The position numbers and the translations under genes are program-made. From Terriglobus roseus (GTDB lineage Bacteria > Acidobacteriota > Terriglobia > Terriglobales > Acidobacteriaceae), in NCBI RefSeq assembly GCF_900102185.1, contig NZ_LT629690.1, forward strand, positions 992,001 to 1,056,000: a stretch of DNA of 64,000 nucleotides, given 5' to 3'. Under the pieces are notes generated by a model. That model had not been told where the DNA came from. It did no database searches and was given only the letters and a program-made list of their open reading frames with translations. Every line of letters begins with the position of its first letter. Position 1 is the first letter of the stretch. Of the stretch, positions 25,794 through 35,649 are shown in pieces.

Positions 25794-28700
25794 ATGCTGC
25801 AACGCCTTATCGCAGGCGCTCTGCGGCAGCGTCTTATCCTTGTCGTCGTCTCGCTTGTTCTGCTCGGCTTCGGGCTCAATGCTGCGAAGCATCTTTCTGT
25901 GGATGCCTTTCCTGATGTTGCGAATGTGCAGGTCCAGATTGCAACGGAGGCAACTGGAAAAAGCCCCGAAGAAGTAGAACGCTTCGTCACCGTCCCCATT
26001 GAAATTGCTATGACAGGCCTGCCCGGCATGACGGATATGCGTTCGTTGAATAAGCCTGGGCTGTCTCTGATCACGCTTGTTTTTACTGATGAGAGCGATC
26101 TTTTCCGCGAACGCCAGATGATTTCTGAACGTCTGGCCGAATTGCGGGATCGGATGCCGGAAGGTGTAACGCCTGTACTTGGCCCAATCACAAACGCATT
26201 GGGCGAGGTGTATCAATACACGCTTGAAGTGCCTGGCGAAGCAGAGTCCAAGCATGTGTTGACGCAGGAAGAGCTTATCGAGCGGCGCACATTACAGGAC
26301 TGGGTTGTTCGGCCACTTCTGCGTTCCATATCGGGTGTCGCGGAAATCAACTCCACCGGCGGGTTCGTTAAACAGTATGAAACGCTTGTCGATCCACAAA
26401 AGCTGCATTACTACAATCTGACGATCCATGATGTGAGTTCTGCGCTGTCGCACAACAATGCGAATGAGGGCGGCGGCGTTCTGCCGCAACACGCAGAGCA
26501 ATATCTGATCCGCAGTGTAGGTCTCATTCGTGACCTCGATGATATCCGCAACATTGTTCTGAAAGAGAGTGGCGGCACGCCTGTTTATATCCGCGACGTA
26601 GCGGATGTCCGTATCGGAACCGAAGTCCGTTACGGCGCCATGATGAAGAACGGATATTCCGAGGCCGTGGGTGGCGTAGTGCTGATGACCAGTGGCGGCA
26701 ACGCAAAGGAGATAGTAAGCCGAGTCAAAGAGCGTGTAGCAGAAATCAATGCGAAGCATATGATTCCTGACGGTCTTCAGATTGTTCCGTATTACGACCG
26801 CTCGCAACTTGTAGATGCTGCGATCCACACCGTTACAGAGGTGCTGGGCGAAGGCATTGTTCTGGTCGTAGTTATCCTTTTCCTCTTCCTGGGTGATCTG
26901 CGTTCCAGCCTGATCGTGAGTGCGAACCTCGTATTGACGCCGCTGCTGACATTCCTGGTCATGAATCACTTCCACATATCGGCGAACCTTATGTCGCTTG
27001 GTGGTCTCGCGATTGCGATTGGCCTCATGGTGGATGGTTCAGTTGTGGTTGTCGAAAATGTGTTCGGCACTTTGAGCCACGCATCACACAGCGGCCAATT
27101 GACGAGTCGCCGTGGAAAGTGTGACATGGTTCTGCGTGCCGTCGGAGATGTCGCGACTCCTACGCTATTCGGTGTAACCATCATCATTCTCGTCTTCCTC
27201 CCCCTGATGACTCTGGAGGGGATGGAAGGGAAGATGTTTGCGCCATTGGCATATACGATCGCCATTGCGCTAGCCATCTCTCTGTTGCTTTCTCTTACTC
27301 TTTCGCCGGTACTCTGCACTTATCTGCTGAAAGGTGGAAAAGAAGACGACACATGGTTGGTTCGCATATTGCGCCGACCGTACCAAGCTGTGCTCCACTG
27401 GGCTACCTCACATCGTGCATGGATGATCGGCGGTGTAGTGGTCTTGTTTATCGGTGCGTTGTGTCTGTTCCCGTTTTTAGGAACCTCTTTTATCCCAGAG
27501 ATGCAGGAGGGAACGCTCTCCCCCAATGCTGATCGTGTTCCCAATATCTCGTTGGATGAATCACTGCGGATGGAAAAGCAGATGCAGGCGCTCATGCTCA
27601 AAGTGCCGGGTGTGGAGAACGTTGTCAGCCGTGTTGGCCGCGGTGAGTCACCAGCGGATCCTGCAGGCCCAAATGAAGCAGATGTGCTTGCTTCGTTGAC
27701 GCCGTTTGATGAAAGACCGCGTGGCATGACACAGGACAAGATCGCAGAGCAGATACGCGAAAAGCTTGCAGCTCTTCCTGGTATCAATCTGGTGATGTCG
27801 CAGCCCATCAGTGATCGTGTGGACGAGATGGTGTCAGGCGTCCGTGCGGACGTGGCGGTCATGTTGTACGGTGATGATCTCGGTCTATTGGTTAAAAAGG
27901 CTGGTGATATCGCACGTGTAGCGAGCAGCATTACGGGCACTCAAGATACGCGCGTGGATCGTGTTGGTGGACAGCAATATTTGACCATCCAGATCAATCG
28001 AGGTGCGATAGCACGCTACGGACTTAATGCATCGGACGTGAACGAAGTGATTGAGACAGCGATTGCAGGAAAATCTGCAACGCAAATCTACGAAGGCGAA
28101 CGCAGATTCTCTGGTGTTGTGCGTCTTCCTGCACGGCTACGCGACAGCGTGGAAGATATACGAGAGCTGCAGATCAATTCACCGGATGGGCCTCGTATTC
28201 CTTTGAAGGAACTAGCGGATGTGAAGGTCATGGAAGGCCCGGCTTTGATCAATCGAAGCATGGGCAAACGCCGCATCGTCGTGGGTGTCAATGTTCAGGA
28301 CCGTGATCTCGGCGGATATGTGAAGGAGCTACAGCAAAAGGTCGAGCAACAAGTTCCGTTGCCCGCAGGCTATTTCATTGAATGGGGAGGACAGTTCCAT
28401 AACATGGAGCGTGCCCTGCATCACCTGATGATTATTGTCCCCATCACTATTGCGGCCATCTTCTTTCTGCTGTTCGTGCTGTTTAAATCTGTTCGCTACG
28501 CCGCGCTGATCATTACGGTGCTGCCTCTCGCATCGATCGGCGGCATCGTGGGTCTGTTTATCAGTGGTGAATACTTGTCCGTGCCTGCGTCGGTAGGTTT
28601 CATCGCACTTTGGGGCATTGCTGTGTTGAATGGAGTCGTTCTTGTCAGTTACATCAAGAAGCTCCGTCTCGACGGAAAATCTCAGGCAGAGGCCATACGG

Positions 28701-28964
28701 GAGGGGACCGCACTGCGTTTCCGTCCTGTGATGATGACGGCGACGGTCGCGGCGCTAGGGCTTGTGCCATTTCTGTTCGCAACCGGGCCAGGCTCCGAGA
28801 TCCAACGGCCTCTCGCAATCGTCGTTATTGGAGGACTGGTTACCTCCACAGCACTGACGCTTCTGTTATTGCCCGTTGTCTATCCGTTGTTCGAAGGGAA
28901 GGACGTCCCTCTCTTGGCTGAAGATGAGGATGACGTGCAGAACCCGGTGCCCTATGTTTCATAA
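25794..28964 (+). CDS. Heavy-metal RND efflux pump (CzcA family)
   Basis: A 1056-residue inner-membrane antiporter that would move metal ions to the adaptor and channel. Family marks: LSVDAFPDVANVQVQI, TGLPGMTDMRSLNKPGLS, GVAEINSTGGFVKQYE and helix 4 with LGGLAIAIGLMVDGSVVVVE. In helix 4 the first acidic residue of the zinc/cobalt subclass (DFG) is replaced by AIG while the central Asp is kept. The porter loop NEADVLASL lacks the methionine expected in copper/silver pumps. Metal choice therefore stays open. It starts two bases after the adaptor stop, third gene of the operon. A perfect hairpin terminator follows. Confidence 0.94.
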   Translation: MLQRLIAGALRQRLILVVVSLVLLGFGLNAAKHLSVDAFPDVANVQVQIATEATGKSPEEVERFVTVPIEIAMTGLPGMTDMRSLNKPGLSLITLVFTDESDLFRERQMISERLAELRDRMPEGVTPVLGPITNALGEVYQYTLEVPGEAESKHVLTQEELIERRTLQDWVVRPLLRSISGVAEINSTGGFVKQYETLVDPQKLHYYNLTIHDVSSALSHNNANEGGGVLPQHAEQYLIRSVGLIRDLDDIRNIVLKESGGTPVYIRDVADVRIGTEVRYGAMMKNGYSEAVGGVVLMTSGGNAKEIVSRVKERVAEINAKHMIPDGLQIVPYYDRSQLVDAAIHTVTEVLGEGIVLVVVILFLFLGDLRSSLIVSANLVLTPLLTFLVMNHFHISANLMSLGGLAIAIGLMVDGSVVVVENVFGTLSHASHSGQLTSRRGKCDMVLRAVGDVATPTLFGVTIIILVFLPLMTLEGMEGKMFAPLAYTIAIALAISLLLSLTLSPVLCTYLLKGGKEDDTWLVRILRRPYQAVLHWATSHRAWMIGGVVVLFIGALCLFPFLGTSFIPEMQEGTLSPNADRVPNISLDESLRMEKQMQALMLKVPGVENVVSRVGRGESPADPAGPNEADVLASLTPFDERPRGMTQDKIAEQIREKLAALPGINLVMSQPISDRVDEMVSGVRADVAVMLYGDDLGLLVKKAGDIARVASSITGTQDTRVDRVGGQQYLTIQINRGAIARYGLNASDVNEVIETAIAGKSATQIYEGERRFSGVVRLPARLRDSVEDIRELQINSPDGPRIPLKELADVKVMEGPALINRSMGKRRIVVGVNVQDRDLGGYVKELQQKVEQQVPLPAGYFIEWGGQFHNMERALHHLMIIVPITIAAIFFLLFVLFKSVRYAALIITVLPLASIGGIVGLFISGEYLSVPASVGFIALWGIAVLNGVVLVSYIKKLRLDGKSQAEAIREGTALRFRPVMMTATVAALGLVPFLFATGPGSEIQRPLAIVVIGGLVTSTALTLLLLPVVYPLFEGKDVPLLAEDEDDVQNPVPYVS

Positions 28965-29008
28965 CGCAGGAACGCTGAGTAGTCGTGCCGTTCTACAAGG
29001 GAGAAATG

Positions 29009-29044
29009 CAAAGAGGCACAGCGTAAGCTGTGCCTCTTGCTGTT
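29009..29044. terminator. Bidirectional terminator, 12-bp perfect stem
   Basis: AAGAGGCACAGC (29011-29022), loop GTAA, GCTGTGCCTCTT (29027-29038). It separates the metal pump gene from the convergent xylA gene. Confidence 0.88.
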
Positions 29045-29057
29045 AACTGCGAAACGA

Positions 29058-30380
29058 TTAGGAGTAGATGCGCCGCGCCAGGAGATTTTCAACCTGTTCC
29101 TGGCGTCCCGAACGTGGCTGAGGCTGAATACTGTTCTTCAGTGCATCGTCCGCAATCTCGTCCAGTGTCTTTTTGCCGTTAAGCATCGCCTGCGCTTCCG
29201 GTGTCTGCCAACCTGCATAGCGATCGGCAATCACCTTGTCGTAGGTACCTTCTTCGATGATGCTGGCTGCCTTGAGGAAGGCTCTAGCGCACAGGTCCAC
29301 TCCGCCCACGTGAGCGTAGACAAGGTCTTCCGGTGTGAAGCTCTGACGGCGAACCTTTGCGTCAAAATTCATGCCACCCACACCCAGGCCACCAGCCTTG
29401 ATGACCTGATACATCGCCATAGTCATGGTCCATAAATCGTTGGGGAACTGATCGGTGTCCCAACCAAGCAGGGCATCGCCACGATTGATGTCGAGCGAAC
29501 CAAGGATACCAAGAGCACCAGCCGTAGCAATCTCATGTTCAAAGCTATGACCAGCTAACGTGGCATGGTTTGCTTCCAGGTTCACGCGCACTTCATTTTC
29601 CAGCCCAAATTTCTTCAGGAAGCCATACACCGTCGCGGTATCGAAATCGTACTGGTGCGACGTCGGTTCCTTTGGCTTCGGTTCAATGAGAATCTGTCCC
29701 TTGAAACCAATCTTGTGTTTGTAGTCGACGACCAGCGACAGGAAGCGGCCCATCTGCTCCAGTTCCTGCTTCATGTTGGTGTTCAGCAGCGTTTCATAAC
29801 CTTCTCGACCGCCCCACAGAACGTAGTTTGAGCCACCAAGCTGCTGCGTAACATCCATGCAGTTCTTCACTGTCGCTGCGCACCATGCGAAGACTTCTGG
29901 ATCAGGGTTGGTGGAAGCACCGGCCATGAAGCGTGGGTGCGAAAAGAGATTCGCAGTACCCCACAGGAGCTTCGTGTTCGACTTGCTGATTTTTTCGCCC
30001 AGATAATCCGCAGTTGTATGAAGGTTCTTCAGCGTTCCAGCAAGCGTTTCCTCTGCCGGTGCAATGTCTGCATCGTGGAAGCAGAAGAAGGGAAGATCGA
30101 GAACGCGGAAGAGTTCAAATGCAGCATCGGCCTTCACCTTTGCCTGTGCAATCGGATCGCCCGCTTCCATCCAGGGCCGATGAATGGTGGAACCACCGAA
30201 TGGATCCGTGCCTGTCATCGCGAAGGAATGCCAGTAAGCAACGGCAAAGCGCAGATGGTCCTTCAGTGGCTTGCCCAGTACGACGCGCTCTGCGTCGTAA
30301 AACTGATAGGCAAGCTGGTTGGTGCTGGTGGCACCTTCATACTTCACGGTGGGCAGATCATGAAACAGCGTGTCAGACAA
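29058..30380 (-). CDS. xylA: Xylose isomerase
   Basis: A 440-residue TIM-barrel enzyme that converts D-xylose to D-xylulose with two divalent cations. The family signatures are all there: [88 protein letters not shown]. Length matches the long class II form. I take TTG 30380 as start since GGAG lies six bases upstream; a TTG four codons earlier has no site. It follows xylB by 23 bases on the same strand. Confidence 0.96.
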   Translation of the reverse strand: MSDTLFHDLPTVKYEGATSTNQLAYQFYDAERVVLGKPLKDHLRFAVAYWHSFAMTGTDPFGGSTIHRPWMEAGDPIAQAKVKADAAFELFRVLDLPFFCFHDADIAPAEETLAGTLKNLHTTADYLGEKISKSNTKLLWGTANLFSHPRFMAGASTNPDPEVFAWCAATVKNCMDVTQQLGGSNYVLWGGREGYETLLNTNMKQELEQMGRFLSLVVDYKHKIGFKGQILIEPKPKEPTSHQYDFDTATVYGFLKKFGLENEVRVNLEANHATLAGHSFEHEIATAGALGILGSLDINRGDALLGWDTDQFPNDLWTMTMAMYQVIKAGGLGVGGMNFDAKVRRQSFTPEDLVYAHVGGVDLCARAFLKAASIIEEGTYDKVIADRYAGWQTPEAQAMLNGKKTLDEIADDALKNSIQPQPRSGRQEQVENLLARRIYS

Positions 30381-30403
30381 GGAATTCTCCAATCGTGAAG
30401 TGG

Positions 30404-31903
30404 TTAATTAGATGAGCCAGACTGCAATTCAGGATAGGCCGCAAAGAGGCAGGTGTCGTAGCGATATCTTGCGGCACGGTACAGAGAAAGACGTCCTTCG
30501 CGGGCTTCCGCAGTCTTGGATTCATCGACTTTCACCATGCGATCAGACAGCTCGACGAACGACGCAGGTGCTCCGTCCTGAACGGATTTTGCATGCATCG
30601 CCTGGATTGCGGCGCCAAGGCAACCTGCTTCATCTTCCAGGGGAACCTGAATCGTGGCACCTGTAGCATCTGCCAGCATCTGTCTCCACTGCTTCGATCG
30701 TGCACCGCCGCCGATTACAAGAATCTTTGTTGCAGGCTTGCCGTCCAGGATCAAATCAAGACCGTTAAGTATGCCAAAGGTGACGCCCTCAATCGCACTG
30801 CGTAACAGATTCGCAGGCGAGTAATTCACCGCGGAGATTCCGTGCAAGCTGCCCTGTGCGTTGGGAAGATCGGGAGTCCGTTCTCCATTAAGAAAGGGAA
30901 GGAAAGTAAGTCCGCCAGCTCCTGGCTCCGTGTCCGCAAGGATCGGATCAATGTCTTCTACGGTGAGACCCAGTAGATGCAACGTTTGCGTTACTACATT
31001 GGTCGCGTTCATCGTGCAGACTAATGGCAACCACCCGCCCGACGACGAGCAGAAGGGAGCCACACTACCGTTTGTGGCAAACAGTGGAGTATCGCGATAC
31101 GAGTACACAGTGGACGAAGTGCCAAGGCTGAGAGTGACTACGCCTTCACGTACATTGCCTGTGCCAATGGCGCCCATCATGTTGTCGCCGCCACCGCTTG
31201 CAACAGTGCATTGTGGCGAGATTCCAAGTTCTGCGGCAACTTCAGGGCGAACCGTTCCAACAATCGCGTCCGCTCCTATAAGTGGCGGCAGCGCTGCGCG
31301 TAGAAGACCTGAGCCCCCATCAATCGCGTCGAGAATTTCTGCGATCCATGTGCGCGTTCTCACGTCAAAAAATGCTGTGCCAGAAGCATCGCCGTACTCT
31401 GCGACGATGTTGCCCGTCAGCCAGAAGTTCAGATATTCGTGTGGCAACAGAATGTGACGAATGCGTGCGAAGTTCTCCGGCTCATTTTCTTTGATCCAAA
31501 GCAGCTTGGAAACGGTGTAACCGGTGAGCGGCAGAATGCCATAGCGTTTCAGAACAGCGGATGCACCGCCCAGTTTCTCAATCAACGCAGCATTCTGTGC
31601 GGCGGTCTCTGTATCGTTCCAGAGTTTCGCAGGACGAATCACATTCTTCTGTTCGTCAAGAATGACAAGTCCATGCTGCTGACCGGATACGGAGAGTGCA
31701 ACGACCTCATTCCCATTGCTGGAAACCGCCTGTTTCACAGAGGCGATAAGAGCATCCACCCACCAGCGCGGTTCCTGCTCTCGTGCTCCGTTGTCACGTT
31801 CAATCAACGCATGCTTTGCATAGCCGCGTCCATGCGCTTTGCCATCAGCGTCGATGAGAAGAGCCTTTGTGCCCTGGGTACCGCAGTCAATTCCAAGGTA
31901 CAT
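30404..31903 (-). CDS. xylB: Xylulokinase
   Basis: A 499-residue FGGY-family kinase that phosphorylates D-xylulose to xylulose 5-phosphate for the pentose phosphate pathway. It opens [20 protein letters not shown] (phosphate loop). [25 protein letters not shown], the signature [36 protein letters not shown] and [19 protein letters not shown] follow. ATG 31903 has GAGAGGA upstream; an ATG six codons earlier does not. It has its own promoter and leads the xylBA pair, directly downstream of the ROK regulator gene. Confidence 0.96.
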   Translation of the reverse strand: MYLGIDCGTQGTKALLIDADGKAHGRGYAKHALIERDNGAREQEPRWWVDALIASVKQAVSSNGNEVVALSVSGQQHGLVILDEQKNVIRPAKLWNDTETAAQNAALIEKLGGASAVLKRYGILPLTGYTVSKLLWIKENEPENFARIRHILLPHEYLNFWLTGNIVAEYGDASGTAFFDVRTRTWIAEILDAIDGGSGLLRAALPPLIGADAIVGTVRPEVAAELGISPQCTVASGGGDNMMGAIGTGNVREGVVTLSLGTSSTVYSYRDTPLFATNGSVAPFCSSSGGWLPLVCTMNATNVVTQTLHLLGLTVEDIDPILADTEPGAGGLTFLPFLNGERTPDLPNAQGSLHGISAVNYSPANLLRSAIEGVTFGILNGLDLILDGKPATKILVIGGGARSKQWRQMLADATGATIQVPLEDEAGCLGAAIQAMHAKSVQDGAPASFVELSDRMVKVDESKTAEAREGRLSLYRAARYRYDTCLFAAYPELQSGSSN

Positions 31904-31995
31904 TTGCGTGCTTCCTCTCATACGTCGTGCTGGCTGTCCGCGGATTCCAGTGAAGATAGAAACGCCCGCGAAAGGCGATTTTGTTTATACCAGAA

Positions 31996-32024
31996 AATAT
32001 ATGTTTCAGCATAGGCGGTGTCAA
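31996..32024 (-). promoter_or_regulatory. Near-consensus sigma-70 promoter of xylBA
   Basis: On the minus strand TTGACA (32024-32019), a 17-base spacer, and TATATT (32001-31996). It points at xylB and leaves an untranslated leader of about 85 bases. Confidence 0.8.
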
Positions 32025-32053
32025 CGCGCAATACCGCGTTCTACCGCGAGAAA

Positions 32054-32093
32054 TATTACTCCCATGGCGAGAAGTAATACGAGGCCTATTACT
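32054..32093. promoter_or_regulatory. Three TATTACT/AGTAATA half-sites, candidate operator upstream of xylBA
   Basis: TATTACT at 32054-32060 and 32087-32093 in direct orientation, with the inverted copy AGTAATA at 32073-32079. The first two form an inverted repeat around 12 bases. They lie 30-70 bases upstream of the -35 box and just after the stop of the ROK gene, so the ROK protein is the natural candidate to bind them (inferred). Confidence 0.5.
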
Positions 32094-32101
32094 CTGTTGG
32101 A

Positions 32102-33349
32102 TTAGGCAGGGATGGGCATGGCGCGTTCGTGTGTCGAACGGTGATAGCCCGCGTGCCGTTGCATCAGCATAGCTGCTCCTCCACTCAGACGTGCCAGTTC
32201 TGCATCGCCTGCGGCACGGAGTTGAGGCGGATCTCCAGCCAACATGGAGGCGGACATTTCGCGCTCAATGATGGGACCGCATAGATCCCATGCAGCGGTT
32301 ATGTCGCCGACAACAAGAATCAACTCAGGTGAAAGCGTCGCGGTAACCATGCGTAGTCCACGGCCAAGCGCACGGGCCTGTTCTGTAACGGCTTCTTTCG
32401 CCAGCGCATCGCCATCTTCCATCTGGCGCAGCAGCTCATAAATGTTCTGAACTTTCTTACGGCCGCCTGCGTTGTAATAGCGAATTGCGGCACGAGATGA
32501 GGAGACCATCTCCCAGCACCCGTTTTGTCCGCATTGGCATTGTGGTCCTGCGGGGTCAACAGAGACGTGGCCAAACTCACCCGCCAGCCCGTTGTATCCA
32601 GACTGCATGTGTCCACCTGCAAGGATCGCGGCTCCCACACCTTCTGCTACGGCAACCAGCACAACGTTCTTAACGCCTTCCAGCCGTCCATACCAGAGTT
32701 CAGAGATGAGGCAGACATTCGCATCGTTATCGATCTCCACTTGGAGGCCGGATTCTTCCTCAAGCGCGGATTTCAGATCGAAGTCGTGCCACTTCATGTT
32801 TGGGGCAAGCAATACTCGCTGTGTGACCGGATGCATTCGGCCGGGCAGACTTACGCCGACGCCTTCGAATGATTTGGTGGAATGCTCTTCACGCAGGGCG
32901 CGCATACGCTTGCCAATCTGCGCGACGGTGCGGGCAAGATCGGAATAGGTAGGAATCGTTTCGCGTGAAAGAAAACGCCCACTCAGATCGACAACAGCAA
33001 GAATGGCGCGGTCAGGGCGTAAATCCAACGCGAACGTTACCATGGCGCTGTTAACGGAGAGCATGGTGGAAGGGCGTCCACGTGCTGCCTTGATGACAGC
33101 CCCCTCCTGCACCCAGTTTTCCTGCACAAGCTGCTCCACGATCTTGGAGACTGTGCTGGGACGCAATCCCGACAGACGCGACAGGTCTGCCCGGGCCAGC
33201 GGTTGTTTGAACCGGATCAGTTCAAGGATGATGTCGCGATTAATGTCTCGCGCGATTTCGCTGGAAGCCGGCTGCACCGAGGCAAGGTCGATCCTGCGAA
33301 TGCCACGCATGGGACGAGTACCGTTTTGCCTTGGTGCAGAAGACTTCAT
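32102..33349 (-). CDS. ROK-family transcriptional regulator (NagC/XylR-type)
   Basis: A 415-residue regulator. The N-terminal helix-turn-helix is LARADLSRLSGLRPSTVSKI (about 51-70). The ROK ATPase-like domain follows with VGVSLPGRMHP, EIDNDANVCLISELWYG, VAEGVGAAILAGGHMQSG, and the zinc motif GHVSVDPAGPQCQCGQNGCW (His plus three Cys). Such proteins repress sugar genes until their sugar binds. It is the last gene of the cytochrome-to-Gfo/Idh series, 52 bases after it, and lies directly before xylBA. Xylose or a related sugar is the likely effector. Confidence 0.93.
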   Translation of the reverse strand: MKSSAPRQNGTRPMRGIRRIDLASVQPASSEIARDINRDIILELIRFKQPLARADLSRLSGLRPSTVSKIVEQLVQENWVQEGAVIKAARGRPSTMLSVNSAMVTFALDLRPDRAILAVVDLSGRFLSRETIPTYSDLARTVAQIGKRMRALREEHSTKSFEGVGVSLPGRMHPVTQRVLLAPNMKWHDFDLKSALEEESGLQVEIDNDANVCLISELWYGRLEGVKNVVLVAVAEGVGAAILAGGHMQSGYNGLAGEFGHVSVDPAGPQCQCGQNGCWEMVSSSRAAIRYYNAGGRKKVQNIYELLRQMEDGDALAKEAVTEQARALGRGLRMVTATLSPELILVVGDITAAWDLCGPIIEREMSASMLAGDPPQLRAAGDAELARLSGGAAMLMQRHAGYHRSTHERAMPIPA

Positions 33350-33401
33350 GAGTGTATTTCCAACATGCTACGCCATTTGAATGACTTTTCCGGCGTTGTT
33401 G

Positions 33402-34550
33402 CTACAGCTTTGTCCAGGCCGACCCGTTTTCTGAGGAGGCGAGCACAGCATCAATGAAACGCATGCCACGAACACCGTCCTGCACATCCGGCAACAGCGT
33501 GGATATGGGATTCGGTTCACGGCCTTCCAGCTTTGCTTCCAACAGTTCAGCCAAATCTTTGTAGAGCTGGCCAAATGCCTCCAGATAGCCTTCTGGATGA
33601 CCAGAGGGAACACGCGTGCTAAAAACGGCCCAAGGTCCGGCGGTCGGGCCACCACGCGTAATGGTGCGCGGCGCATCGTTCAGTGGTGAGTGGATGAGAT
33701 AGTTCGGGTTTTCCTGATGCCACTCAAAGCTGCCAAGTTCACCGTGGATGCGAAGCGTGAGGTCGTTCTCGATGCCAGCGGCAATCTGCGATGCAATCAG
33801 GGAAGCCTTCGCTCCACCTTCAAAACGGATCATGGCCTGTACGTTGTCGTCGAGGCGACGGCCCGGAACGAATGTAGTCACGTCAGCAGCGATGGATTCC
33901 GCTTTGAGGCCCGTGGTGAAAAGGGCGATGTGGTAAGCATGAGTGGCAATATCCCCCAACGCGCCGCCCTTACCGCTCTTGGTGGGATCGGTGCGCCATT
34001 CGGCCTGCTTCGCGCCAGTTTGCTCTACGGGAGTGGAGAGCCAGCCCTGCACATAGGCGACATTGATCATGCGAATCTTACCCAATGCGCCGTCCAGAAT
34101 CATTTCGCGCATCTGGCGAACCATGGGATAACCGGAGTACGTATGCGTCAGACCGAAGGTCAAGCCAGTCTTCTGCACGATCGAAGCCAGGTCCTCAGCT
34201 TCATCCACGGTCATCGTCATGGGCTTGTCGCACATCACGGGAATGCCCGCAGTGAGAAAGGCCTTTGCGACGGGATAGTGCGTGCTGTTCGGCGTAACAA
34301 TGGCGACTACGTCGATGGGTTCTGGGTGCTTTGCTTCCGCCTCGGCCATCTCCTGATAGCTTCCGTAGGCGCGAGGAACGTGGATTTCTTTCGCGAAACT
34401 CTTTGACTTTTCCGGATCAGAGGAAAGGGCCGCAGCCACCAGTTCAAAGCGGTCGTCAAGGCGTGCCGCCATGCGGTGAACCGCGCCAATGAAGGCTCCG
34501 GGACCACCACCCACCATACCCAGGCGAAGACGTCGTTGCAGCTTTGCCAT
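33402..34550 (-). CDS. Gfo/Idh/MocA-family sugar oxidoreductase
   Basis: A 382-residue NAD(P)-dependent oxidoreductase. The N-terminal Rossmann fold has LGMVGGGPGAFIGAVHRMAA and the family motif IPVMCDKPMTMTVDEAEDLA (the catalytic Lys lies in CDKPM). The C-terminal alpha/beta domain holds GALGDIATHAYHIALFTTG with the usual catalytic His. No signal peptide, so cytoplasmic. Members oxidise or reduce sugar hydroxyls, often at C3 of glycosides. It starts 18 bases after the TIM-barrel isomerase gene; the two likely act on the same substrate. Confidence 0.93.
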   Translation of the reverse strand: MAKLQRRLRLGMVGGGPGAFIGAVHRMAARLDDRFELVAAALSSDPEKSKSFAKEIHVPRAYGSYQEMAEAEAKHPEPIDVVAIVTPNSTHYPVAKAFLTAGIPVMCDKPMTMTVDEAEDLASIVQKTGLTFGLTHTYSGYPMVRQMREMILDGALGKIRMINVAYVQGWLSTPVEQTGAKQAEWRTDPTKSGKGGALGDIATHAYHIALFTTGLKAESIAADVTTFVPGRRLDDNVQAMIRFEGGAKASLIASQIAAGIENDLTLRIHGELGSFEWHQENPNYLIHSPLNDAPRTITRGGPTAGPWAVFSTRVPSGHPEGYLEAFGQLYKDLAELLEAKLEGREPNPISTLLPDVQDGVRGMRFIDAVLASSENGSAWTKL

Positions 34551-34568
34551 GATTCTTTCGATCTCCTC

Positions 34569-35621
34569 TTACAGTCCCAGCAGCTTGCGCAGCATGTTGT
34601 CGTCAGTTTCAGCACCAGCGAAGTCGTCGAATGCCTTATCGACGGCCTTAATGATGTGCTTCGCGATGAACGGAGCACCTTCGCGCGCGCCCTGTGAGGA
34701 ATCCTTAATGCAGCACTCCCACTCCAGGACTGCCCAACCATCGAAACCATACTGTGTCAGCTTCGAGAAGATGGCGCCAAAGTCCACCTGTCCATCGCCA
34801 AGCGAACGGAAGCGTCCTGCGCGGTTTGCCCACGACTGGAATCCACCGTATACACCTTGACGCCCTGATGGGCGGAACTCCGCATCCTTCACATGGAACA
34901 TGCGGATGCGCTCGTGATACAGGTCGATGTATTCCAGGTAATCCAACTGTTGCAGCACGAAGTGGCTCGGATCAAACAGCAGGTTGCAGCGCGGATGATT
35001 CTTAACTGCTTCCAGGAACATCTCGAAAGACGCGCCATCATGCAGATCTTCACCGGGATGAATCTCGTAGCAGAGATCGATGCCGTTTTCATCAAAGGTG
35101 TTCAGGATCGGCGTCCAGCGTTTGGCTAGTTCACCGAATGCTGTTTCAACGAGGCCCACAGGACGCTGCGGCCATGGGTAGAGATAGGGCCATGCGAGTG
35201 CGCCGGAGAAGGTCGCGTGTGCTTTCAGGCCAAGATTTGCTGAAGCCTTCGCGGCATATGTGAGCTGCTGTACAGCCCATTCTGTGCGGGCTTTGGGATT
35301 GTTATGAACTTCCGCCGGGGCGAAACTGTCAAAGAGCAGATCGTAAGCCGGATGCACGGCAACAAGCTGTCCTTGGAGGTGCGTGGACAGCTCGGTAAGC
35401 GCAACTCCATGCGATGCGAGTGTGCCCAGCACCTCGTCGCAGTAGGTCTTGCTCTCCGCTGCCTTCTTCAGATCAAACAGGCGTCCATCCCAACTCGGGA
35501 TCTGTACGCCCTTGTAGCCGAGTGATGCGGCCCACTGTGCAATCTCGTTCAGGTTGTTGAAGGGCGCTTCATCGCCCGCAAACTGCGCCAGAAAGATGGC
35601 TGGCCCCTTGATCGTCTTCAT
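34569..35621 (-). CDS. Sugar phosphate isomerase/epimerase (AP-endonuclease-2-type TIM barrel)
   Basis: A 350-residue protein. Residues for metal binding on the barrel are visible: IDLCYEIHPGEDLHDG, CNLLFDPSHFVLQ, RMFHVKDAEFRPSG, GWAVLEWECC. The length and start (TIKGPAIFLAQFAGDEAPFN) match a family often paired with Gfo/Idh oxidoreductases. ATG 35621 carries AGGAGA upstream; the longer frame to 35690 lacks a site. It lies between the ThuA-like gene and the oxidoreductase in one apparent operon. The reaction is not known; isomerisation, epimerisation or beta-elimination of a keto-glycoside are all possible. Confidence 0.9.
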   Translation of the reverse strand: MKTIKGPAIFLAQFAGDEAPFNNLNEIAQWAASLGYKGVQIPSWDGRLFDLKKAAESKTYCDEVLGTLASHGVALTELSTHLQGQLVAVHPAYDLLFDSFAPAEVHNNPKARTEWAVQQLTYAAKASANLGLKAHATFSGALAWPYLYPWPQRPVGLVETAFGELAKRWTPILNTFDENGIDLCYEIHPGEDLHDGASFEMFLEAVKNHPRCNLLFDPSHFVLQQLDYLEYIDLYHERIRMFHVKDAEFRPSGRQGVYGGFQSWANRAGRFRSLGDGQVDFGAIFSKLTQYGFDGWAVLEWECCIKDSSQGAREGAPFIAKHIIKAVDKAFDDFAGAETDDNMLRKLLGL

Positions 35622-35649
35622 GAAATCTCCTGCGGCGTTCCCGACAATA

